From JAGQVA01 sp033764335 (GTDB taxonomy: Bacteria; Bacteroidota; Bacteroidia; J057), in contig JANRJC010000017.1 in assembly GCA_033764335.1 (NCBI GenBank), positions 344,342 to 408,341 on the forward strand: 64,000 nucleotides of DNA. Reading direction: 5' to 3'. The stretch's first letter is position 1; every line of letters starts with the position of its first letter. The position numbers and the translations under genes are program-made. Below the pieces are notes generated by a model. That model searched no databases and was not told the DNA's origin. It worked only from the letters and a program-made list of their open reading frames with translations. Positions 53,291 through 63,800 of this stretch are shown in pieces.

Positions 53291-56065
53291 ATGGGAAAGT
53301 ACGATTTTCGCAGTATCGAAAAAAAATGGCAACAACAATGGAAAGTCAATCGCACCTTTGTTGCGGAAAAACTTTCGGATAAACCCAAATACTATGTCCT
53401 CGACATGTTTCCTTACCCCTCCGGTGCAGGTCTGCATGTAGGGCACCCGCTGGGTTATATCGCCACGGATATCGTCACCCGCTTCAAACGACTCAAAGGT
53501 TTTAATGTCCTCCACCCCATGGGATTTGATGCTTTTGGCCTGCCCGCGGAGCAGTATGCCATCAAAACCGGCATTCATCCCGCTGAGATTACCGCTCAAA
53601 ATATCAAAAGATACCTCGAACAAATGGAAAACCTCGGGTTTCACTACGACCCCGATGCGCTTTTAGCTACGAGTTATCCCAATTATTACAAATGGACGCA
53701 GTGGATTTTTGTCAAACTTTTTGACCATTGGTATGATAAAAACCTCGAAAAAGCGCGCCCGATTTCCGAACTCAAAGATATATTCGCCACACAGGGCAAC
53801 ACTCGCCTTGTGGCCGCCACCAGTCAGAAGTCGTCTTTTTCCGCCGATCAATGGCGGTCGTTTTCGCCCAAAGACCAGGCCGATATTCTGATGAATTATC
53901 GCCTCGCTTATCTGGCCAATGCAACCGTGAACTGGTGTCCTGCACTCGGTACTGTCCTCGCCAATGAAGAAGTAAAAGACGGCAAGTCGGAGCGCGGCGG
54001 TTATCCCGTCGAACGCCGGCTGATGAAACAATGGATGTTGCGCATCACTGCCTATTCCGATCGCCTCCTCGACTCCCTTCAGCAACTGGACTGGTCTGAG
54101 TCTATGAAAGCCATGCAGACTCACTGGATCGGCAGATCCGAAGGTGCCAGCATCGTCTATCAGGTAGATGGTGTGAAGGATACCATCGAAGTATTCACCA
54201 CCCGCCCCGATACGCTTTTTGGCAATACCTTCATGGTACTTGCACCGGAACATCCCCTGGTAGAAAAAATCACCTCCGATGACCAGCGCAACGCCGTAGA
54301 AGAGTACGTAAAATGGGCCAAAAACCGACAGGAAGTGGATCGTATCGCCAATACGGTCAAAACCGGTGTATTCACCGGCGGTTTTGTCCTTCATCCGCTT
54401 ACCGGCGACAAACTCCCGATCTGGATCGCCGACTACGTGGTCATCACCTACGGAACAGGGGCAATCATGGCTGTACCTGCTCACGACGAACGCGACTACG
54501 AGTTTGCCCAAAAGTTTGATATACCCATCGTGGAAGTAATTTCCGGCGGCGATATTTCCCAAGAGGCATACCTCTCCAAAGACGGTAAAATGGTTCGATC
54601 GGATTTCCTCAACGGCCTCAAAGCCTATGAGGCAATTCCGGCCATTATCCAAAAACTGGAAGAAATGGGCATCGGGAAAAAAGAAGTTACCTACCGCCAG
54701 CGCGATGTGATCTGGTCTCGCCAGCGGTACTGGGGAGAACCTACCCCGATTTATTACAAAGACGGAATCGCATATTCAATGGAGGAAAACGAACTACCAC
54801 TCGTTTTGCCGGATATTGATGAATACAAACCCTCCGAAACCGGTGAACCCCCGCTCAGCAGAGCCACTCACTGGAAAACCCGTCCCGACGGCGGAGAGTA
54901 CGACCTTAATACCATGCCCGGCCTTGCCGGTTCGAGCTGGTATTTTTTCCGCTACCCCGATGCCGCCAATGACCAACAACTCGTAAACCCGGAAATCGAA
55001 AAATACTGGCTGCCCGTGGACTTATATGTAGGGGGTACCGAACATGCCGTCGGCCATTTGATTTACTCGCGGTTCTGGACCAAATTCCTGTATGATCTCG
55101 GCTGTGTTTCGGTACAGGAACCTTTCAAAAGACTGGTCAACCAGGGCATGATCCAGGGAGTTTCCCAACTTATGTACCGCCACATTTCTACCAATGAATA
55201 CGTATCGGCGGATTTGATCCCGGAAAACGAAACGGATCAGTATTCGCTCATTCATACCGATGTAAACATTACCCGAAATCAGGTAATGGACATCGAAGCT
55301 TACCGAACCTGGACCAAAGATACCACCGCAAAATTCCGCCTGAATGAAAAGGGAGAATTTCGCACCATCCCAATGGTGGAAAAAATGTCCAAATCGCTCT
55401 ACAATACCGTCAACCCCGACGACATCTGTGTTCAATATGGCGCGGATACCATGCGGCTGTATGAAATGTTTCTCGGTCCTATCGAAATCGCCAAACCCTG
55501 GAACACCGACGGCATTACCGGGGTACACACTTTCCTCAAACGCACTTGGAATCTTTTTTACGGAGAAAATGACGAGTGGCTGGTTACGGAGGAAAACCCT
55601 ACTGCCGAAGAATTAAAAATCCTCCACAAAACCATTAAGAAAGTGGAAGAAGGAATTGAGCGGCTGGCCTTCAACACCTGCGTGCCTGCCTATATGGTTT
55701 TTGTCAAGGAAATCGCCCGTCTCGGCTGCCACAAACGCGCCGTTCTTGAACCTTTCCTCCAGATACTTTCGCCCTTTGCCCCTCACTTTTGCGAGGAATT
55801 ATGGCAAAACCTGGGGCACAAAGCCTCGATTCTGCATTCCATCAGCCCCGACTGGGAAGAAAAATACATAACCGAAGAAGAAATCGAATATCCGGTTCAG
55901 ATCAACGGGAAAGTGCGGGTACGGGTAGCCGTGGCTGCCGACGCACCCGTTGAGGAGATCGAAAAAACCACACTTGCCAACGAAGTCGTGCAACAATGGC
56001 TCAACGGAAACGCGCCGAAAAAAATCATCGTTGTGCCGGGCCGGATTGTAAATATCGTAGTCTGA
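53291..56065 (+). CDS. leuS: leucine--tRNA ligase
   Basis: Class I synthetase of 924 residues. The HIGH motif is HVGH in FPYPSGAGLHVGHPLGYIA, the editing domain has FTTRPDTLFGNTFMVLAPEH, and KMSKS begins at Lys698 (VEKMSKSLYN). An extra polar stretch before KMSKS (about 635-690) is the Bacteroidota-type insertion. The C-terminal domain ends with QINGKVRVRV. It converges with the CHAT-TPR gene with a one-base gap. Confidence 0.97.
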   Translation: MGKYDFRSIEKKWQQQWKVNRTFVAEKLSDKPKYYVLDMFPYPSGAGLHVGHPLGYIATDIVTRFKRLKGFNVLHPMGFDAFGLPAEQYAIKTGIHPAEITAQNIKRYLEQMENLGFHYDPDALLATSYPNYYKWTQWIFVKLFDHWYDKNLEKARPISELKDIFATQGNTRLVAATSQKSSFSADQWRSFSPKDQADILMNYRLAYLANATVNWCPALGTVLANEEVKDGKSERGGYPVERRLMKQWMLRITAYSDRLLDSLQQLDWSESMKAMQTHWIGRSEGASIVYQVDGVKDTIEVFTTRPDTLFGNTFMVLAPEHPLVEKITSDDQRNAVEEYVKWAKNRQEVDRIANTVKTGVFTGGFVLHPLTGDKLPIWIADYVVITYGTGAIMAVPAHDERDYEFAQKFDIPIVEVISGGDISQEAYLSKDGKMVRSDFLNGLKAYEAIPAIIQKLEEMGIGKKEVTYRQRDVIWSRQRYWGEPTPIYYKDGIAYSMEENELPLVLPDIDEYKPSETGEPPLSRATHWKTRPDGGEYDLNTMPGLAGSSWYFFRYPDAANDQQLVNPEIEKYWLPVDLYVGGTEHAVGHLIYSRFWTKFLYDLGCVSVQEPFKRLVNQGMIQGVSQLMYRHISTNEYVSADLIPENETDQYSLIHTDVNITRNQVMDIEAYRTWTKDTTAKFRLNEKGEFRTIPMVEKMSKSLYNTVNPDDICVQYGADTMRLYEMFLGPIEIAKPWNTDGITGVHTFLKRTWNLFYGENDEWLVTEENPTAEELKILHKTIKKVEEGIERLAFNTCVPAYMVFVKEIARLGCHKRAVLEPFLQILSPFAPHFCEELWQNLGHKASILHSISPDWEEKYITEEEIEYPVQINGKVRVRVAVAADAPVEEIEKTTLANEVVQQWLNGNAPKKIIVVPGRIVNIVV

Positions 56066-56066
56066 T

Positions 56067-59000
56067 TCATCTTTTGCGTCTTCGCCACCACAAAAAGCCG
56101 AAGGCTGAAAAAAGAACTAACAGAAAAACTCCGATCCAAAGGAGTTTTTTTGTTTCTGAAGACCGGATTGCGGCCATGTCGCCCATCGGCACATAGGCCG
56201 ACCAATAATACGGGTGAGCCAGCAGATTATCGGAGCGGTCGAGATAAAGCAGTTTTGCCTCGCGAAGAGCCTCATCTTTGGTTTTTCCTTCTTTCAAAAA
56301 TCGGTAAAAGTCCTGCATGATTTCCATAGTTGCGGCATCATTGACTCGCCACAAGGTAGTAACCATACTCCGCGCACCGGCATAAGTGAATCCCCTCGCC
56401 AGACTGGCGATGCCTTCTCCACGGATCAATTTTCCAATCCCCGTCTCGCAAGCACTCAGGACAACCATCTCTGCCCCGATCTGGAGATGGTAAAGTTCGG
56501 CGACCTCCAGAAACCCGTCCTCCAGCGAATCTTCAGGCGAGGAAAAAACAATCCGCGAAAACATGGGTTGATCGTCATTTACCTGTGCATGACTGGAAAT
56601 ATGGATAATCTGGTAGTCAGGGGAAAATTGTTTAAACCGTTTTTCCGTCGCCAACACATCCACAAATACATCCCCGCCCATTAGTTTGCCGATTTCTTCC
56701 ACTTCCGGTTTACTATAAATCAGGGGGACAAGATTGCTGCGCGAGGGCATTTTTTCTCCGATTGATTTTTCGCCAAAACCCGGAGAAAAGGCGAGAAATT
56801 TTTTCGCCGCTTTCCGGCGTTTTTCCCGGGTATTCACCTTCATCAACAGCGCAGACGAAAAGCCAAAAGTAAGCGGGTGTTTTCGAATCAAATAAGGAAG
56901 CGTGCGAAACTGACCGTAATGGGAAACCTCCTCGGTAAGCAGTGCATCAAAAGGCACATAACCCAGTACCCCGTCGGGAATAATGATGAGTTTTTCGGGA
57001 ACATTGCCCAGTGGGAGGATTAAACTTTGGTAAAGCTCCCAGGCGCGGCGCAGGTATTTTTGTTCAAAAAACCTCTGGTTTTCATTGTCTGAAGCACTTA
57101 CCAAAAACGGGGCGTATATACTTTCCCGGAGTTCGGTTACCGCCTGCGCGAGGTCATATTCATAGGGAGACTTAAAAAGCCGCGCAGAATCAGCCGTAAA
57201 ATACAACAGGTACAGGTTTCTTTCGCCGGAGAAATATTCAACCAAAGCCCCGGCGTTGTTTTGGCGGAGATACGCCTGAATATCCCCCGCTGAAGGAGTC
57301 CTTCTTTCATACTTCAGGTCGTAGTACTCAGGGTAAACCCTCTCCATGGCGCGGATCAGCGAGTCCTGTCGGTACGAAAGATTCAGCGTGCGCGAGCGCC
57401 AGAGGTTTATTTTCTCGCGATCTTTTTCTTCGCCTTTTTCCTCTTCTTCGAGAATTTTTTTGTTGTAAAAATCCCGGTCAATGGACAGATTTTTTTCCAA
57501 TTGAAGTACCGCCGCCGGAATACCTGCATAACTGCGGGCCTCGTTGTCCTGAAGCGTTCCATAGAGCAGCGTGGATTTGCCCTTTTCGGCGAATTCCAGC
57601 GCCTGGTTTATGTATTTCGCGTTTTGGGTAGATTGGTATAAAGCGAAAGCGGATTCAATCCCCCCTTCATAAATCACCATCGCTTTCGCAGAAAGCGTTT
57701 GCAATGCCTCCTTGGTCGGATAAACCGTTTTGATCGAATCGGCAAACCGTGCAGCAAGAGAATACTTCGCCAGGGTTTCCTCCCACATAGCGGGCATTTT
57801 TAAGGCTTTCAGGCGGGAAATTTCGGCCTCTGCGGTGAGAACGTCCAGAAAAAACCCGGGAAGGGAAACATCGCGTACCGGAGGAAGCGTCGTCTGAACC
57901 GGTGAAAACTGACCGGAGGGAATCATATTTTTACGCGCAAGCGAAAAATAATAAGCCGCGCTGTCGGGCTGGTTATGCTCCTGGTAAAAAGAACCCAGAT
58001 CAAAGTAAATTTTCCCCGTGGAATAAAACAATTTCCGCCCCTGTTTCTCTTGCAGCTTTAATGCGAGAAAATAGGTCGAACGTTGAAGCGAATAATTTTT
58101 CTGAAAACCATAACCCTTTGCCAGCGAAAGATAGTTAGCGATCATATTGGGATGGCTCATCATACCCGTCTCGGATAGCACATTCACCGCCTTGCGGAAA
58201 TGCCACACCGCCTGCTCATAATCTTTTTTCCGCAGATAGATTTTTCCAATTTTTTCGTACCCCATGGCCCGATCCAGTGCCGCTTTTCCGGACTTTTCGT
58301 TTGCAATGGTTATGCCGATGAAAAAATGTTTAAGCGCCTCTTCAAAATCCCCTTTTTCCGCCAGCATATCCCCCAGACCATAATGATTTAATATCTGATA
58401 CGGGTGATTTGCCCCGAGATTGCGGGTATCGAGGTTTATCATTTCTTCATAATAACGGCCTGCCTGCGTAAAATCGCCGATGGAAGCATGATAACTGGCC
58501 ATATTTGCATAAACCGTAGAGAGATGGGGGTGATTTTCTATACCGGATTTCTGAATAATCGCCAGAGCCTCCTGCACGACAGCCAGCATTTCCAACTCTT
58601 TGCCCCGGCGAAGATAGGCGGCGCCCATATTCAGCAGACTATTCGTCAGCTTGGGATGGTGGGAACCATAGAGATTTTTTCGGATAGCAAGAGATTTTTC
58701 ATAATAAGCCATCTGAAGATCGTAGTCCCCCATCATGCTGTTTATCCAACCCAGGTTCGAATAGGCAAGCGCGATTTTTTCGTGGTCTTCCCCGTAGTGG
58801 TAAAGAAATATTTTTAGCGCGGCCTCCATATAATCGCGGGTTTGTTTATACCCCACCATTACATCGGCGCAACCTGCCAGGTTGGTGTAGGCAACCCCGA
58901 TCTCGGGGTGATTGGGGGGAAGCGTTTTTTGGAGCAGTCGCAACCCTTCTTTTAAATGCGGCCAGGCTTTTTCGCAGTCACCGACCGCGTTATAGACACA

Positions 59001-59357
59001 ACCCAGGGCTTTTTCCAGTTCTCCGACCTGTAACGACTCACTGCCAAGTTCGCGGTTACAGATCACCAATCCTTCCTTCAGGGCGTTTTCCGCTTGCTGA
59101 TATTCCCCCACCGTATATAAAGCCGTCGAATACGACTCCAAAGCAGCCGAATAATGCGTCCATAACTTTTTCCCCAAAAAAATCTCCACCGATTCCCGGA
59201 AATAAAAAATCGCGCTGTCGTACTGCGCCGAATCCATAAAAACTTCTCCCCGGCTGTGATACGACGTTGCCAGAGTTGTATCCGGGGTTTGCGCATTCAG
59301 AAGGGGCAGGAACGAAAACCCTAAGAAGAAGGGCATCAAAACAATTGGCTTTACCAT
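56067..59357 (-). CDS. TPR-CHAT domain protein, membrane-anchored (second paralogue)
   Basis: 1096 residues. A signal peptide (MVKPIVLMPFFLGFSFLPLL, ending NAQ) is followed by at least ten TPR units over about 30-480 (ALAYSNLGWINSMMGDYDLQ, LLNMGAAYLRRGKELEMLA), a helical linker, and a CHAT domain with His923 (ISSHAQVN) and Cys970 (SACETGIGK). It ends with one helix (LLWIGVFLLVLFSAFGFLWW) and an RRRKR tail. If the signal is cleaved, the CHAT domain is periplasmic. It lies 21 bases after the epimerase gene, in one operon, and parallels the protein at 3.2-6.2 kb. Confidence 0.92.
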   Translation of the reverse strand: MVKPIVLMPFFLGFSFLPLLNAQTPDTTLATSYHSRGEVFMDSAQYDSAIFYFRESVEIFLGKKLWTHYSAALESYSTALYTVGEYQQAENALKEGLVICNRELGSESLQVGELEKALGCVYNAVGDCEKAWPHLKEGLRLLQKTLPPNHPEIGVAYTNLAGCADVMVGYKQTRDYMEAALKIFLYHYGEDHEKIALAYSNLGWINSMMGDYDLQMAYYEKSLAIRKNLYGSHHPKLTNSLLNMGAAYLRRGKELEMLAVVQEALAIIQKSGIENHPHLSTVYANMASYHASIGDFTQAGRYYEEMINLDTRNLGANHPYQILNHYGLGDMLAEKGDFEEALKHFFIGITIANEKSGKAALDRAMGYEKIGKIYLRKKDYEQAVWHFRKAVNVLSETGMMSHPNMIANYLSLAKGYGFQKNYSLQRSTYFLALKLQEKQGRKLFYSTGKIYFDLGSFYQEHNQPDSAAYYFSLARKNMIPSGQFSPVQTTLPPVRDVSLPGFFLDVLTAEAEISRLKALKMPAMWEETLAKYSLAARFADSIKTVYPTKEALQTLSAKAMVIYEGGIESAFALYQSTQNAKYINQALEFAEKGKSTLLYGTLQDNEARSYAGIPAAVLQLEKNLSIDRDFYNKKILEEEEKGEEKDREKINLWRSRTLNLSYRQDSLIRAMERVYPEYYDLKYERRTPSAGDIQAYLRQNNAGALVEYFSGERNLYLLYFTADSARLFKSPYEYDLAQAVTELRESIYAPFLVSASDNENQRFFEQKYLRRAWELYQSLILPLGNVPEKLIIIPDGVLGYVPFDALLTEEVSHYGQFRTLPYLIRKHPLTFGFSSALLMKVNTREKRRKAAKKFLAFSPGFGEKSIGEKMPSRSNLVPLIYSKPEVEEIGKLMGGDVFVDVLATEKRFKQFSPDYQIIHISSHAQVNDDQPMFSRIVFSSPEDSLEDGFLEVAELYHLQIGAEMVVLSACETGIGKLIRGEGIASLARGFTYAGARSMVTTLWRVNDAATMEIMQDFYRFLKEGKTKDEALREAKLLYLDRSDNLLAHPYYWSAYVPMGDMAAIRSSETKKLLWIGVFLLVLFSAFGFLWWRRRKR

Positions 59358-59378
59358 TTACCCGAATCTACAAAAGTA

Positions 59379-60545
59379 TTAGTTTTTTTCTTCCAACAAT
59401 TTCCAGCAATACAATAACATGCGGGGAATATGAAAAGGGCCTTTCCACATATTGCCCTTTACGGTAGTAGAAACCCGCCCGTCGCGGTGGAGGTATCCCA
59501 GCCATTCGCCGTATTCCGGGTCGGGAAAACGACCGTAGGTCCAGTCGTGAATCATCCGGTGCTGCCGGGCATATTTTTCCTCTCCCGTGAGTTGCCAGGC
59601 GAGCAGATTGGCAATGATGGCCTCACACTGCGGCCACCAGAATTTCATATCGTGCCAGTACTCCGTCGGCGGCAGGTTTTTGCAGTCGCGGAAATAAATT
59701 ATTCCCCCGTATTCTTCGTCCCAGCCCCATTTCCATGACCAGTCGAGCATTTTGAGTCCGAGAGTCAGCAGCCGGGGGTCGTTTCCCTTGTATTTTGCCT
59801 CGTGAAGCACAAACCACGACGCCTCGATGGCGTGGCCGGGGTTGAGCAGACGACCGTCGAGATTATCCAAAAATTCTCCATTCGGCCCCACCACCTCCAT
59901 CACCGCCTGAAATTCTTCGTTGAGAAAGTCTTTTTCCAACTCCGCGATCACCTGACTGATTCGCGCTTCGAGCCAGGGCTCCTTGCATACCTCCCTCAAA
60001 ATCTGCGCAGTAACCAGCGTAATCATCGGGATAGAAAGGCCTTTGGTGTTGCGGGTTTCGGGAAAAACTTTGGGAGGGAGAAGGCCCGGTGTTTCGAGTT
60101 GGTGCAGGGTAAAATGAAACAAATCCACCGCCTTCTGAACCGCAACCGCATCCCCGGCGGCTTTGCCATAGGCGGCATAAGCAGCGATGGCGAAAAATTC
60201 CGAAAACACATAACGCCTTTTCCGCAGCGGGTTGCCCTCTTTTGTCAGGGAAAAAAACATTCGCCCATCGGTATCAAAGGCGTGTTTTTCGAGAAAGTCC
60301 AGTCCGTGACGAGCCAGCGACAGCCATTCTTCGCGAGGCTCCACCGCCGTGTATAAAGTCGAAAGCAACCAGACAAACCGCCCGTGAATCCATACCGATT
60401 TGTCCGTACTGATCACTTTTCCCTCCCGGTCAAGGTTAAAAATGAAACCTCCCGCCTGCATGTCCGGAGCATTTTTTACCCAGAAAGGAAGCACGTCCTC
60501 CAGCAGGCCATCGCGATATACCGGCAAATAAATTTCAGGGCTCAT
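59379..60545 (-). CDS. AGE family sugar epimerase/isomerase
   Basis: 388 residues of the N-acylglucosamine 2-epimerase (alpha/alpha barrel) family. Catalytic His are visible in LLNPGHAIEASWF and KGPFHIPRMLLY, with the central EEYGGIIYFRD and KFWWPQCEAI regions. Substrates in the family include GlcNAc/ManNAc, cellobiose and mannose. It is the first gene of a two-gene operon with the CHAT-TPR protein, a pairing with no obvious metabolic logic. Confidence 0.9.
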   Translation of the reverse strand: MSPEIYLPVYRDGLLEDVLPFWVKNAPDMQAGGFIFNLDREGKVISTDKSVWIHGRFVWLLSTLYTAVEPREEWLSLARHGLDFLEKHAFDTDGRMFFSLTKEGNPLRKRRYVFSEFFAIAAYAAYGKAAGDAVAVQKAVDLFHFTLHQLETPGLLPPKVFPETRNTKGLSIPMITLVTAQILREVCKEPWLEARISQVIAELEKDFLNEEFQAVMEVVGPNGEFLDNLDGRLLNPGHAIEASWFVLHEAKYKGNDPRLLTLGLKMLDWSWKWGWDEEYGGIIYFRDCKNLPPTEYWHDMKFWWPQCEAIIANLLAWQLTGEEKYARQHRMIHDWTYGRFPDPEYGEWLGYLHRDGRVSTTVKGNMWKGPFHIPRMLLYCWKLLEEKN

Positions 60546-60669
60546 TTTGTAAATTTTTCGAGTCGAAACAACAAACTTTTCCTGCTTCGGCCAAAGGATT
60601 TCCTTATTCAGATAGTTTTTTTTTGTGCGGATTTAATCCGGGCGTTCTTTCGGCCAAAGTTTATTTTCC

Positions 60670-63600
60670 ATGAATGTATGTATCCGCAACCTGTACGCAA
60701 CCCTATTTGTTTTTTTTCTCTCCGGAGGAATCTACACGGTACGCGGCGGCAATCTCCCCACCGGGTTTATTGAAGAACTTATGGCCTCCGGCCTGAATCC
60801 GGTAGCCATGACACTCGACCACCACAGCCGCATCTGGCTGGCCGAAAAACACGGAGCCGTGCGGATTATAGATTCCACCGGAAACATTTTGCCCGACCCG
60901 GTTATCCAACTGGCGGTGGATGATTACAACGAACGCGGGCTGGAAGGCATCGCCCTTCACCCCGATTTTGACAATTTCCCCTACCTGTATCTATACTATA
61001 CCCGTCCCGACGTGGCGCGCAATCGGATCAGCCGGTTTACCGTCATCGGAGACCTCGCCGTGCCCGGAAGCGAAGTTGTGCTGATGGAACTCGACTCCCT
61101 GTACGGATTTATCCACAATGGCGGAGGAATGGTCTTTGGCAACGACGGCATGTTGTACGTGGCAACCGGCGAAGCCGCCAACCCGCCCCTGGCGCAAAAC
61201 CTCAATAGCCTCCACGGCAAAATCCTACGCATAGATCCCAATGGAGGGATTCCTTCCGACAACCCTTTTTACAACAGCCGCAGCGGTAATTTTCGGGCAA
61301 TTTATGCTTACGGCTTCCGAAACCCGTTTTCCCTCACTTATGACAAAGGCCAGGCAAGGTTATTTGCCACCGACGTAGGTTCGGGAGAATTTGAAGAAAT
61401 CAACGAAATATTTCCCGGAAAAAACTACGGATGGCCCCTCGTGGAAGGCCCCATTGCAGGACAGCCCCGCCCACTAAACTATCAGGATCCCCTTTTTGCC
61501 TACGACCACAACAGCGGCTGTGCCATTGTAGGCGCGGCCATTTTCCACGGACTGACTTTTCCCTCCCGGTTTGAAGGCGCATTTTTTTACGGAGACTATT
61601 GCGACGGGTATATCCATGCCCTAAACCCTGAGACGGGTACCATCATCGAAACCTTTGCCACCGGGATTGCCCGTCCCCTGGCGATCCTCTTTGACGAAAA
61701 CGACGGCAGCATGTATTACCTCTCCCGCGCCGGTATCGGCGGTGGATCGCCCAACGACAATACCTCCACCGCTGCGGGCGAACTCTGGCGTGTGCGTTAC
61801 ACCGGGAGCGGGGCACCGTTTATTTCCCGGCAACCCCAGTCTGCCCTTGTACCCGTGGGTGAAAATGTAAGGTTTTTTGTGCAGGTACAGGGTTCTGCGC
61901 CCCTGTCCTACCAATGGACAAAAAATGATGTCCCCCTACCCGGCGCGACTACCGCAGAACTTATTTACCCACAGGTTTCGATGGCAGACGACGACGCCAA
62001 TTTCCGGTGTGTGGTTACCAATACTGAAGGCGAAGAAATCAGCGAACCCGCCCTCCTGTCCGTTACCCTGAATCAGCGCCCCGAACCGACGATCTTGTCG
62101 CCCGATGCGGGGATCCGGTTTAAGGCAGGCGACACCTTGCGATACGAAGGGTATGCCACCGATCCGGAGCAGGGAATGCTCCCGGCAGCGGCCCTCACCT
62201 GGCGCATAGACTGGCACCACAACGACCACGTACATCCCGGCGCAGGGCCATTTACCGGCATAACCAGCGGCAGTTGGACCGTGCCCCGGGTAAACGAAAC
62301 CGACATCAATGTTTGGTACAGGGTCTATCTGACCGCCACCGACAGCCAGGGGCTGAGCGGAACCGTTTTTCAGGACATTTACCCCACACTCGTCCCGATG
62401 AACCTCAGCGGGCCGGCAGGACTAAAAGTAAACGTGGACGGCAGATTGCGCGAATTGCCTTATGCCTTTTTCAGCCTCGAAGGAATTCAACGCGTGATTC
62501 AGGCACCCGAGCGGCAGGTAGCGGGAGATTCGATCTACTCGTTTGTCCGGTGGGGAAATGGCCGTACAGACCCCGGCTACACCTTTTACGCGCCTTCGGG
62601 CGGAGCCAATTTGGCATTGATTTATGAAGCCATTCCCCGTGGCAACGGCCCCGGCCTGCCCGGAGCCTACTTCAACGACCCCGAACTCGACCTCGACGGC
62701 GAACCCGCATTTGAGCGGATTGACAGCGTGATAGACTTTCGTTGGGGAAACAGCGCCCCCCACCCTTCCCTGCCCAAAGACTACTTTACCGTGCGCTGGC
62801 AGGGCGAAGTATTGTCCCTATACGAAGACGAATACACCTTCTACATCCGTTCCGACGACGGCGCGCGATTGTGGATTGGCGACTCCCTCGTCATAGACAA
62901 CTGGGTGGCCCAGGCACCCAAAGAAATTTCCGGAAAAATCACCCTGCAAGGCGGGAAAAAATACCCCCTGCGCATGGAGTACCAGGAAATCAAAGGCGGG
63001 GCAGAAGTCAACCTCTCCTGGAGCAGCCCGCGGATCGAAAAAGAAATCGTGCCCCAGCGGCAGTTGTACCCCTCCCCGGTATTTTACCCCTCCAACGTGG
63101 AGGGAACTGTCTGGCTCGACCAAAACGGCAACTACGCCCGCGACCTGACAGAACCGGGGCTGGAAAACATCACCGTTTTACTGCGAATTCCCGAAAGCGA
63201 CACCCTTTACCAGATTACCACCACCGACACCGAAGGAAAATACCGGCTGGAATTCCTCCCCGAGGGAATGTATTACCTCCAGTTTCTGGGCCAATCGGCA
63301 GGCAAAACCCTCGTTCCCGGCGCCGGGCTGGATCCCGGCGGAAACACCCCTGCCTTTTACCTCGCCGCCGGCGAAACCGCCACCCTTCACACATTTTTTA
63401 CCGAAATGCCCGAGCGCGAAGAAGAAATCCTCTCCCAAATCCAACTATACCCCATCCCCGCCGGAGCAACCACCACCCTGAGTTTCCAGCTTTCCCTCGA
63501 TCTACCCGTAGAGATTGCCGTTTACACCCACGAAGGCAAAAAAATATACACCCAAATCCTTTCCGGCAGGAAAGGCCTAAACCAACTGACCGTCCCCACG

Positions 63601-63681
63601 GGAGAATATCCCCCCGGCATCTATCACCTACGGGTTTTCCACCCGTTGGTGCAGAAAAGCCGGAGTTTTGTGAAGGGGTAG
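60670..63681 (+). CDS. secreted multidomain PQQ-type sugar dehydrogenase with PA14 and T9SS domains
   Basis: 1003 residues with a signal peptide (MNVCIRNLYATLFVFFLSGG). In order: a glucose/sorbosone dehydrogenase beta-propeller (about 30-380; GLEGIALHPDFDNFPYLYLY, LRIDPNGGIPSDNPF, YGFRNPFSLTYD, GKNYGWPLVEG); an Ig-like domain (385-460); a PKD-like region (470-580); a PA14 domain (660-800; FYIRSDDGARLWIGD); an SdrD-like B domain (815-900; GTVWLDQNGNYARDL); and a T9SS sorting domain (925-1003). PQQ binding is inferred from the family. PA14 suggests carbohydrate binding on the cell surface. Confidence 0.92.
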   Translation: MNVCIRNLYATLFVFFLSGGIYTVRGGNLPTGFIEELMASGLNPVAMTLDHHSRIWLAEKHGAVRIIDSTGNILPDPVIQLAVDDYNERGLEGIALHPDFDNFPYLYLYYTRPDVARNRISRFTVIGDLAVPGSEVVLMELDSLYGFIHNGGGMVFGNDGMLYVATGEAANPPLAQNLNSLHGKILRIDPNGGIPSDNPFYNSRSGNFRAIYAYGFRNPFSLTYDKGQARLFATDVGSGEFEEINEIFPGKNYGWPLVEGPIAGQPRPLNYQDPLFAYDHNSGCAIVGAAIFHGLTFPSRFEGAFFYGDYCDGYIHALNPETGTIIETFATGIARPLAILFDENDGSMYYLSRAGIGGGSPNDNTSTAAGELWRVRYTGSGAPFISRQPQSALVPVGENVRFFVQVQGSAPLSYQWTKNDVPLPGATTAELIYPQVSMADDDANFRCVVTNTEGEEISEPALLSVTLNQRPEPTILSPDAGIRFKAGDTLRYEGYATDPEQGMLPAAALTWRIDWHHNDHVHPGAGPFTGITSGSWTVPRVNETDINVWYRVYLTATDSQGLSGTVFQDIYPTLVPMNLSGPAGLKVNVDGRLRELPYAFFSLEGIQRVIQAPERQVAGDSIYSFVRWGNGRTDPGYTFYAPSGGANLALIYEAIPRGNGPGLPGAYFNDPELDLDGEPAFERIDSVIDFRWGNSAPHPSLPKDYFTVRWQGEVLSLYEDEYTFYIRSDDGARLWIGDSLVIDNWVAQAPKEISGKITLQGGKKYPLRMEYQEIKGGAEVNLSWSSPRIEKEIVPQRQLYPSPVFYPSNVEGTVWLDQNGNYARDLTEPGLENITVLLRIPESDTLYQITTTDTEGKYRLEFLPEGMYYLQFLGQSAGKTLVPGAGLDPGGNTPAFYLAAGETATLHTFFTEMPEREEEILSQIQLYPIPAGATTTLSFQLSLDLPVEIAVYTHEGKKIYTQILSGRKGLNQLTVPTGEYPPGIYHLRVFHPLVQKSRSFVKG

Positions 63682-63700
63682 CGCCTATGATGAACCCCTT

Positions 63701-63737
63701 CCGCCGGGTCGTACCCCTTTGAAGGGGTACTGGCGGG
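63701..63737. repeat. long hairpin with perfect 20-bp core
   Basis: GTACCCCTTTGAAGGGGTAC (63711-63730) is self-complementary apart from one G-T pair, and outer CCGCC / GGCGG extends it after small internal loops. It stands 20 bases after the dehydrogenase stop codon and could end that transcript, although no T-run follows. The next 60 bases to the transposase stop codon hold nothing else recognised. Confidence 0.6.
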
Positions 63738-63800
63738 AAAATGGGTATTGCTATACACCGATTTTGTGCCAAAGGCATAGGCCCGTTAGGGCTACGGTTT

